This document shows positions 1-7,093 of a stretch of 42,164 bases of DNA, in pieces. The notes under the pieces were generated by a model. The model did not search any database. It saw only the letters and a program-made list of their open reading frames with translations, and was not told the origin of the DNA. How positions within the stretch are numbered: position 1 is the stretch's first letter; each line of letters opens with the position of its first letter. The stretch spans positions 1-42,164 of the forward strand of contig JAGXGT010000142.1 of assembly GCA_024636595.1 (NCBI GenBank), written 5' to 3'. A program made the position numbers and the translations under genes. Source of the stretch: Sphingomonadales bacterium (GTDB taxonomy: Bacteria; Pseudomonadota; Alphaproteobacteria; Sphingomonadales; Sphingomonadaceae).

Positions 1-117
1 CTGCTCGGCGCGCCGCGGGGGCGCAAATTGTGGATCGCGGGTCGCGCCAAGATCGACGACTGGGGCAGCCGACCGGCCGCCGAAATCCATCTCGAGGATG
101 CCGCCTGGGCGGATTGA
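1..117 (+). CDS. C-terminal fragment of a CDS entering from the left edge; possibly RecJ-like exonuclease
   Basis: Open frame from base 1 to TGA at 115-117, translating to LLGAPRGRKLWIAGRAKIDDWGSRPAAEIHLEDAAWAD*; the tail resembles RecJ C-termini, but the fragment is too short to be sure. Confidence 0.35.
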   Translation: MLGAPRGRKLWIAGRAKIDDWGSRPAAEIHLEDAAWAD

Positions 118-330
118 GGCCACGGCACAGCCGCGTCCGGGCGCGCACCCGCTGCCGTGCCGGCGATGATGCCGCGACCGGCATTTGCGGCCTTCGCCAG
201 CCACAAGGCGCAAAGCCGCACCCGGTCTGCCCCGACCCCGGGAAACAGGCCCGAAATTCCGGCGAAAAGAGGGTTGACCAAAGCCGGCCACCCCCCTAAT
301 GGCCGTGGCTCGCTGACCAGCAATTGGTAT

Positions 331-405
331 GGCCCCTTCGTCTAAGGGTTAGGACGCGGCCCTTTCACGGCTGAAATACGGGTTCGAATCCCGTAGGGGT
401 CACCA
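331..405 (+). tRNA. tRNA-Glu (TTC anticodon), CCA encoded
   Basis: GGCCCCTTCGTCTAAGGGTTAGGACGCGGCCCTTTCACGGCTGAAATACGGGTTCGAATCCCGTAGGGGTCACCA; acceptor GGCCCCT/AGGGGTC, anticodon loop CTTTCAC, T-loop GGTTCGAATCC. Confidence 0.95.
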
Positions 406-578
406 CGCATATTTCCCTTTTATATCAATAGCTAAATGCGGTTTTTGGGGAAATTTAGTGCCGCGATTTCCGAGAGTTAACCGGACTAGAACCCCTGTTT
501 CAAATACAGAGACTGATTCCAGCGAGACTTAAGCCTCGAAATATCGCTCGAGTCTCAAACCGGCAAAAAAGTGTTTTC

Positions 579-653
579 AAAACGAGCCGTACTGAAGTCG
601 CAAAAGGAACCGATACGGATTCAACGGCTTCCGCTCGGCTGATGACTCGTTTT
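579..653. repeat. Inverted repeat in the leader region upstream of the operon, possible structured RNA or regulatory element
   Basis: AAAACGAG (579-586) and CTCGTTTT (646-653) are exact reverse complements; internal pairing options CCGTA/TACGG and GAAGTCG/CGGCTTC (one G-U). Confidence 0.35.
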
Positions 654-977
654 CAAATATTCGCCGCGGACCAACCCTGCGTCCGCTTTGCGCCCTAATT
701 ATTGCCATTCCACTGGACTGGCGCTGATGCCGGAAGCGGTCGTACATTCATCGTGAGTGATCGCAGTGACCAAGGCGCCGAGCCGCAAGAGTATTCCTCG
801 GTGATAACTTTCGTGGGTGACCTTGCGGATCCAGGATCACTGTGGTGGAACTGCGTATAAAGTACTGCAAGTCCCTCGCAAAAACTCACAAGAAAATTTT
901 GAAGCAGGCCCAGACGTTTTCCGGTAGTTAAAACGATACATAGGAATCGATGGTAACAGGGGTAAGGAAGACAGACG

Positions 978-1691
978 GTGAGTGAAGATGGTTCAGAGCC
1001 GGAAGAACTTTTCCACCCCGCGTTCGTCGCCCGCGCCCTTGAATGGACCGAGCAACTGACGCCAAAAGAGCTCTTAGCCGCGGCTAAGATCGATCAGAAG
1101 AGTGCGAGCGGCTATATTCCGGAGGCCGCGCTAGTGAGGCTGGTTCGCCGACATCGGGTCGAGGGAACCAAAGAGTTGAGCGATCGGCTGAGCCATCCGC
1201 TGATCATGCGCGCCTATGCATTCGCCCACACCGTCTGCAAGAAGTTCGGCAACGAGCAGCAGGAGCTTGTTCAAGAGGCAATGACTGCCTTCCTCGACGA
1301 TCTGGCAAAGAAGGACTCGATCGATTGGTGGGAAATCACCTTTCATCGAGAGCTCAAAACCCGGATCAAGGACGCCTATCGCCGATTGTTCAAGCGCCAT
1401 CGCGTCCGTAGCGTCATGTTCGACGAGGAGCATGAGCGCAGCGACGGCGGGGCGCTCGCGGCACGGCTGGCGCGCGACGCATCGTTGGCAGCGATCGCCG
1501 AGAAATATCTTAAGACGCCCGAGCGCCGCCGCCTGTTCATGCTGATCATGTCCGGCGACCTGCCGATCGAGGCACCCGACGGGTCCGAAGACCTGGTCCG
1601 GCTGACCGGCAAGGCGAAGAGCACGCTGGCGGGACTCAAGCAGCAATTTACGCGCATCATACAGGATGCGCTGGCGGAGAAGGAACTATGA
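978..1691 (+). CDS. Helix-rich protein resembling a divergent sigma-70-like factor (region 2-like and C-terminal HTH-like segments)
   Basis: 237 aa, GTG start; segment AYAFAHTVCKKFGNEQQELVQEAMTAFLDD...RELKTRIKDAYRRLFKRHRVRSVMFDEE looks sigma region 2-like; C-terminal LTGKAKSTLAGLKQQFTRIIQDAL could be HTH; overlaps the next ORF by 4 nt. Confidence 0.45.
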   Translation: MSEDGSEPEELFHPAFVARALEWTEQLTPKELLAAAKIDQKSASGYIPEAALVRLVRRHRVEGTKELSDRLSHPLIMRAYAFAHTVCKKFGNEQQELVQEAMTAFLDDLAKKDSIDWWEITFHRELKTRIKDAYRRLFKRHRVRSVMFDEEHERSDGGALAARLARDASLAAIAEKYLKTPERRRLFMLIMSGDLPIEAPDGSEDLVRLTGKAKSTLAGLKQQFTRIIQDALAEKEL

Positions 1692-2275
1692 CCAAAGCCA
1701 ATCCTGACCTCGGCAGCCTGGCCGAGAAGTTCATCGAACAGGGCATTTGGGACGCCGAACTGGTCGCTCGTCTCGACGATGCCGCAATCGATGAATTGTT
1801 TGAGCACCTCGTGGCGCACTCGGCCGTCGAAACGGCGGCGGCGACCGCCGACGTGGAGTCGGTGGTGCTGGACGACGAGCAGCAGGCTGCGATACTCAGC
1901 CTGCAGAGTTATTATCTCGGCGAAGTCGCGCGCCGTCCCGAAGCCGGGTCTGCCGAACAGCAATTGGCGCGCCCGTCGACATGGCTCGCGATCGAACCGG
2001 CAGTGCGCGACCGCGACTTCCTGATTCGGCTTCAGCAGCGCCGGCTGCACGGCCTCGGCCAGCGCTGCCTTCGCGACCTTGCCGATTTACTCGGTCAATC
2101 GCGCACCGCTGTGCGGGACTTTCTTGCCGGTCCGCCGGGCTATGGGCTGGCGACGGCCGAGAATCGCAACCGCGGCAAGCCGCAAGACGATGGCGTCGAG
2201 GAATTCGCCGCAGCGCTCGCCCGGTCCGAGGTCCCCGATGTCTTCAAACGACGATGGCAGGAAGACGAGCCATGA
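1688..2275 (+). CDS. Hypothetical protein of the operon, unknown function
   Basis: 195 aa ORF; ATGA overlaps with both neighbours (1688-1691 and 2272-2275). Confidence 0.7.
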   Translation: MTKANPDLGSLAEKFIEQGIWDAELVARLDDAAIDELFEHLVAHSAVETAAATADVESVVLDDEQQAAILSLQSYYLGEVARRPEAGSAEQQLARPSTWLAIEPAVRDRDFLIRLQQRRLHGLGQRCLRDLADLLGQSRTAVRDFLAGPPGYGLATAENRNRGKPQDDGVEEFAAALARSEVPDVFKRRWQEDEP

Positions 2276-5200
2276 CCGCATTCGATCTTGCGAGGCTGGC
2301 TGCACGACAGCTTCGCGGCGAGTATGTTTCGTTAGACGCCGATGGACCGACGGCGGTGGCGGCTGCGGCCGCTGCGCTTGGACTCAAGATTGAGCTGGTT
2401 CCACCCGGCGATGCATTGATCGGGACGAGCGATGCAAAGCTGCTGCGCGAATGGGATAGGATCTACGTCCGCAAGGACGTCTCGGACGCAGATGGAGCCG
2501 CCTTCGCTGCCCACGAGCTCGGTCATTTGCGACTTCATCGTCCGCAGGATGCCTGCACCGGGTCGGATCCCGACGCCCGCAGCTCGCGGGCTCTTGCCCG
2601 CGTCGATTCCTATGGACCACGGGAACGGCGTGAATTGCAGGCCAATGTCTTCGGCCGCGAGTTCCTCCTGCCGCGCGCGTTGGCCGAGCGCCTGTTCCTC
2701 AACGAACGCAAGAACGCTGCAGAGATTGCGGGCTTGCTCAAATTGCCGCCCGCCCTCGTTCGCCGGCAGTTGTTGGACAGTCTTCTAGGGCCAGACGTCG
2801 CAGAGCCCAAGAATGGCGGCGGCGGCGCTGCCAAGCCCGACCATAGCCAAATCGATGCCGCGCGGTTCGAGGGCCCCGCCCTGCTGCTTGAGGCTGGGCC
2901 GGGATCCGGCAAAACGCGCACTTTGATAATGCGGGTCGACCATCTCCTGACCACGCGCCGGGTCGCGCCCGATCAGATACTCGCTCTAACCTTCTCGAAC
3001 AAGGCGGCCGGCGAAATCGCCGAGCGGATCATGTTCGCCAACGCTGAGGCGGCGGCGGAGATGTGGACCGGAACCTTCCATGCGTTTGGTCTCGACCTCA
3101 TTCGGCGCTATTATGACCGGCTCGACCTTCCGGCCAGCGTGCAACTGATCGATCGCGCCCAGGCGATCGAATTGCTGGAGGATCGGCTGCCCCTGATGGG
3201 GCTAAAGCATTATCACGACCTGCGCTATCCGGAGCAGGCGTTGAGGACTATCCTCGGTGCGATCTCACGCGCCAAGGACGAGCTGGTCGATGCCGAGGAA
3301 TTCGGCCGACGCGCCGGCGATGCCTTTGCGGCGGCCAAGACAGCCGAGGAGATCGAGGCCGCCGAGCGCGCTTGCGAGGCGGCGCGGGTCTACGAGATCT
3401 ATACGGTCGCGCTTCGGGAAGCAGGCGCCGTAGACTTCGGCGACCTGGTGATGTTGCCGACCCGATTGCTGCTCGAAAATGAAGGCGTAAGGCAGCAGGT
3501 CGCCGCGCGGCACAGCCATGTGCTTGTCGACGAATATCAAGACGTCAATCGGGCCAGCGCCCGGTTGCTTATCGAGCTTCGCCGGGAGGGGTCGCAGCTT
3601 TGGGTGGTAGGCGACGCCCGGCAGTCGCTCTACCGGTGGCGCGGTGCGTCCTCCGCCAACATGGCCGGGTTTGAGGCCGACTTCCCGGGCGGCAAGCGAC
3701 TTCCGCTCGACCGCAATTATCGCTCGACCGACCATATCGTGACGCTCGGCAAGGTGTTCGCGCGCGACATGCGGGCCGGCCGCAACGGGCTTTCCTATAA
3801 TGCCGAAGCCGATCGCGAGGAGCAGGGGACGGCGACGCGGTTATTGGTCGGGCTCGACGACGCCTGCGAAGGCGAATTGCTCGCTCAAGAGATCATCCGC
3901 TTGCGTGAGGCCGGCGTGCCGCTCGGCGATCAGGTGGTGTTGGCGCCAACCAATGCCCGGCTCGACATCGCTGCCGATATCTTGGCGCGTCACGGTCTTG
4001 CCACCAGCCATCTAGGCTCTTTCTTCGAGCGCGAGGAGGTCCGCGATCTGTTCGCGGTGCTCGCATTACTGGCCGAAGCCAATGGCGGCGCTCTGGTGCG
4101 GGTCGCTGCGATGCGCGAGATCCGGGTCGGTGCCGCCGATGTCGGCGCGATCGTCCGACAAGCGCTCGATGAACGTGAGTCGGTAGTGTCGCTCCTCTGC
4201 CGCGCCTCCGGCATCGAGGGGATGAGCGCGAACGGTGCGGCGGCGCTCGAGCGGCTTGGCGCTCAGCTCGACGGCCTCACCCCGTACACACCGGCGTTCG
4301 ACGTGGCGGCGAGTTGGCTGATCGACCGATCCAACTATCTGCGCGACCTCGCCTCTGCGCCCGGCCCAGCCGGCGCTTCGGCCCGCGCGGCGATCCAAGC
4401 GCTCTTGACCTTCCTCGATCAGCGCGAGCTTGGCGGCCAGCCGCTCAGCCCGGCGCGTGCGCTGAAACGCATGCGCAACATCATGCTGCTGTCCGACGAT
4501 CGCGATCTCCGCAGCGTCACCTTGGGGAGAGATTCCGATGCAGTGCATCTGATGACCATCCATGGCGTAAAAGGCTTGGAATTTCCGGCCGTCCATGTCG
4601 TCGGACTGCACAAGAATTGCCTGCCCGGCATCTTCCGGCGCGACGCCAGCCCGCATCCGCCGGGTCTGATCGAGCCGGAAACGCGAGAAACCCATCTCGA
4701 GGAAGAGGAATGCCTTTTCTTCGTCGCTATCTCGCGGGCCGAAGATCATTTGCGACTCTACCATAGCGAGAAAGCCAATGTGCAGAAGCGGCAGCCCTCG
4801 CCCTTTCTGGCCCGGCTCGGGCCGCTCGAACGGCAGAATCTCGGCAGTCCAACCATCGCGATAAGTCCAGTGGCGCCGCCGCTCGCGCCGATCGCCACCG
4901 ACGCGATCAATCTGTTCGACATGCGCGACTACGAGAAGTGCCCGCTTAAGATCGCTTATCGCCGCTATTTCGGTATCCCTGGGCGGCGTCACGAGTCGCC
5001 GTTCCTGAAAACGTCGGGCGTTCTTTACCAACTGGTCGACCGGGTCGCTGAGGTCGCAGGGCCGGCTGTTGAGAGCGGGGTCGTCCAACTGCTCGACCAG
5101 ATCTGGAGCGATCGCGGCCCGGCGGATCATGGCCTTGCAGCCGATTATCGCGACCATGCCGGCCGCCAGGCGGCAACGCTCGCCCAGCTAGCCAACGGAT

Positions 5201-5607
5201 TCGATGCGGTTGATTTCAAGCGGATCGAACTGCCAATCTCAGGCGGGGCGATCCACATCGGCGCTCCTCTGGTGAAGCAGAGCGTGTCCGGAACCCAAAT
5301 CCGCTTTCTCGATGCGGGTAGGCGCCGATCGAAAAGCGGCAATGATGCCTCCGCAGGCCTGCTCTTGTCGGCAGCCCGCCTTGCATTTGGTGCGAACGCA
5401 GCTGTGTCGATTGGGCACGTAACCGGCGGCGATATCGTCCCGGTGACGCGCGATGCAGTCAAAAGCGCTGGCGATGTCGACGCCGCCGGGAGGGTCCTGG
5501 CGGCGATCAACAGCGGCATGCTGCCCCTGAAACCGACCGCCCATAATTGCGGGCGCTGCCCCTATTTCATCGGCTGTCCGGCGGTCGGCGCGCCGGAGCC
5601 CTGCTGA
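2272..5607 (+). CDS. ImmA/IrrE-like metallopeptidase domain fused to UvrD/Rep SF1 helicase with C-terminal RecB/AddB-like Fe-S region
   Basis: ATG at 2272; HELGH zinc-peptidase motif near N-terminus; Walker A GPGSGKT, TFHAFG, DEYQD Walker B, GDARQSLYRWRGA, VAISRAEDHLRLY helicase motifs; C-terminal EKCPLKIAYR ... NCGRCPYFIGCP four-cysteine pattern. Confidence 0.88.
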   Translation: MTAFDLARLAARQLRGEYVSLDADGPTAVAAAAAALGLKIELVPPGDALIGTSDAKLLREWDRIYVRKDVSDADGAAFAAHELGHLRLHRPQDACTGSDPDARSSRALARVDSYGPRERRELQANVFGREFLLPRALAERLFLNERKNAAEIAGLLKLPPALVRRQLLDSLLGPDVAEPKNGGGGAAKPDHSQIDAARFEGPALLLEAGPGSGKTRTLIMRVDHLLTTRRVAPDQILALTFSNKAAGEIAERIMFANAEAAAEMWTGTFHAFGLDLIRRYYDRLDLPASVQLIDRAQAIELLEDRLPLMGLKHYHDLRYPEQALRTILGAISRAKDELVDAEEFGRRAGDAFAAAKTAEEIEAAERACEAARVYEIYTVALREAGAVDFGDLVMLPTRLLLENEGVRQQVAARHSHVLVDEYQDVNRASARLLIELRREGSQLWVVGDARQSLYRWRGASSANMAGFEADFPGGKRLPLDRNYRSTDHIVTLGKVFARDMRAGRNGLSYNAEADREEQGTATRLLVGLDDACEGELLAQEIIRLREAGVPLGDQVVLAPTNARLDIAADILARHGLATSHLGSFFEREEVRDLFAVLALLAEANGGALVRVAAMREIRVGAADVGAIVRQALDERESVVSLLCRASGIEGMSANGAAALERLGAQLDGLTPYTPAFDVAASWLIDRSNYLRDLASAPGPAGASARAAIQALLTFLDQRELGGQPLSPARALKRMRNIMLLSDDRDLRSVTLGRDSDAVHLMTIHGVKGLEFPAVHVVGLHKNCLPGIFRRDASPHPPGLIEPETRETHLEEEECLFFVAISRAEDHLRLYHSEKANVQKRQPSPFLARLGPLERQNLGSPTIAISPVAPPLAPIATDAINLFDMRDYEKCPLKIAYRRYFGIPGRRHESPFLKTSGVLYQLVDRVAEVAGPAVESGVVQLLDQIWSDRGPADHGLAADYRDHAGRQAATLAQLANGFDAVDFKRIELPISGGAIHIGAPLVKQSVSGTQIRFLDAGRRRSKSGNDASAGLLLSAARLAFGANAAVSIGHVTGGDIVPVTRDAVKSAGDVDAAGRVLAAINSGMLPLKPTAHNCGRCPYFIGCPAVGAPEPC

Positions 5608-5644
5608 TCTTCGGATCAGACGAAATCCGGCGCTCAATTCGATG

Positions 5645-5686
5645 ACTCCGTATCCCTGGCAATTTCGCCGGGACCAAAGACGGAGT
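5645..5686 (+). promoter_or_regulatory. Strong hairpin overlapping the Shine-Dalgarno of the Ubl gene (candidate translational control element)
   Basis: ACTCCGT (5645-5651)/ACGGAGT (5680-5686) and inner TCCC-T-GGC/GCC-GGGA (5653-5673); GGAG at 5682-5685 lies about 10 nt before ATG 5696. Confidence 0.5.
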
Positions 5687-5695
5687 TTAAATCCC

Positions 5696-6157
5696 ATGCC
5701 CACCGATATCTTCATCAAGCGCAGCGGTAGCCTCGAGGTCCAGCACCGCAAGGTCGAGACGCTGGACTTTGCCGCCCTGCAGAAGGAGCTCAACAAGGCC
5801 TTCGGCGCCGGCTCGCTCTTTCTCGAGGACGAGGACGAGCCGCTGTCGCGCGACCGCCGCATCGACACCCCGAGCCTCTTCGTCCACCACAGCCGCTGCA
5901 AGCGGATTGAGGTCACCGTCCGCTATGCCGGCCGGACCTTCGAGCACAAGTTCGGACCCGGCACGACCCTCAAGACGATCAAGCGCCGGGCCGAGAAGAA
6001 GCTCGATATCGACGCCACCGACGCCGCCGAGCTCTCGCTCCAGATCGCCGGCACCAACGACCGGCCAGATGAGGCGACCCATGTCGGCTCGGTGTCCGAC
6101 CCGAGCACCTGCTCAGTGGTCTTCGACCTCGTTCCCTCCGACCGGATCAATGGCTGA
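5696..6157 (+). CDS. Probable tandem beta-grasp ubiquitin-like protein ending in Gly
   Basis: 153 aa from ATG 5696; second half RIEVTVRYAGRTFEHKFGPGTTLKTIKRRAEKKLDI...STCSVVFDLV has a Ubl-like beta-grasp pattern; C-terminus ...SDRING*; context with E2-like/JAB/E1 genes. Confidence 0.65.
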   Translation: MPTDIFIKRSGSLEVQHRKVETLDFAALQKELNKAFGAGSLFLEDEDEPLSRDRRIDTPSLFVHHSRCKRIEVTVRYAGRTFEHKFGPGTTLKTIKRRAEKKLDIDATDAAELSLQIAGTNDRPDEATHVGSVSDPSTCSVVFDLVPSDRING

Positions 6158-6611
6158 CATGACGCCCGATCGAGCCATGTTTGAGCGTGACCTTGCCGCG
6201 GCGACCTTCCTCGAGGGCGTCGCGCGCAAGCGCTGGACGTTCGTCACCGTTAGCTGGCCATTCGCGCTTTTTGCGATCATCGCTGGCGACGGGGAAATCT
6301 TCCACTTGCGGATGAACCTAGAGGGCTATCCTGCGGCGTTGCCGACCGGCGGGCTGTGGGATCTGGGGACCGATGCCATCCTCGGCGCGGATCGCTGGCC
6401 GAAAGGTGACGCCGCCTTCAGCAGCGTGTTCCGGCGCGACTGGCAAGGGGCGACGGCTCTCTATTTTCCGCTCGACCGGGTGGCGCTCAACGGCCACCAC
6501 GACTGGCCCTCCAATTACCCGCACCTCCGCTGGCACCAGGAAAAGGGCTTCGTCCAATATCTCGGCGAGGCTCATCGCCTGCTCAATTCGCGAGGCTACC
6601 ATGGCATCTGA
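6150..6611 (+). CDS. E2/UBC-like protein (prokaryotic E2 type), cysteine-free
   Basis: 153 aa from ATG 6150; E2-like features inferred from position between Ubl and JAB/E1 genes and the ...NYPHLRWHQEKGFVQYL... segment; overlaps Ubl stop. Confidence 0.55.
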   Translation: MADMTPDRAMFERDLAAATFLEGVARKRWTFVTVSWPFALFAIIAGDGEIFHLRMNLEGYPAALPTGGLWDLGTDAILGADRWPKGDAAFSSVFRRDWQGATALYFPLDRVALNGHHDWPSNYPHLRWHQEKGFVQYLGEAHRLLNSRGYHGI

Positions 6612-7092
6612 CGGCAAGCGTCTCCGCATCTCCTGGCTCTCATGGTGGCGGCTCGTGCGCCAGCTTCGTCGCCGCGGCGGCGGCCGGCGCGAGAGCGGCG
6701 CCTTTCTGCTCGGACGGCGTGACGAACAGGGCGGCGCGATTTCCGACTTCGTCTTCTACGACGACACCGACCCCGGCGCTTTGTTACGCGGCTATGTGCA
6801 TCTTGCCGGCACTGCCCTCAACAAGGTGTGGGAGCGCTGCGCAGAAACCGGCCTAGAGGTGCTGGCCGACGTGCATACCCATCCGGGCCGGGCCGACCAA
6901 AGCCCGTCCGACCAAGAGCACCCGATGGTCGCGATTAGGGGCCATATTGCGGTGATTATCCCCAACTTTGCCCGATCGACGCTGAACCTGCGCGGGGTCG
7001 GTGTCTACCGCCATTTGGGCGCCAGGAATTGGATCGTGCTGCCGGCACCGAAGCCCGGTTGGCGCGGCCTCACTTTAGAAGAGGACAAATAG
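6601..7092 (+). CDS. JAB/JAMM (Mov34/MPN/PAD-1) family peptidase
   Basis: 163 aa from ATG 6601; RRESGAFLLGRR (Glu), ADVHTHPGRADQSPSDQEHP (HxH and SxxD) JAMM residues. Confidence 0.85.
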   Translation: MASDGKRLRISWLSWWRLVRQLRRRGGGRRESGAFLLGRRDEQGGAISDFVFYDDTDPGALLRGYVHLAGTALNKVWERCAETGLEVLADVHTHPGRADQSPSDQEHPMVAIRGHIAVIIPNFARSTLNLRGVGVYRHLGARNWIVLPAPKPGWRGLTLEEDK

Positions 7093-7093
7093 A

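Noticed and set aside
30-345. ORFs at 30..299 and 157..345
   Set aside because: Overlap the left-edge CDS and tRNA-Glu, with low-complexity Arg/Pro-rich translations typical of high-GC shadow frames.
331-405. Direct repeat of the tRNA-Glu 3' end as an attR within the window
   Set aside because: I could not find a second copy of GGTTCGAATCCCGTAGGGGTCACCA on either strand; integration at this tRNA therefore remains unproven.
4066-5157. 363-aa minus-strand ORF opposite the helicase
   Set aside because: Antisense shadow of a high-GC coding region with no recognisable domain.
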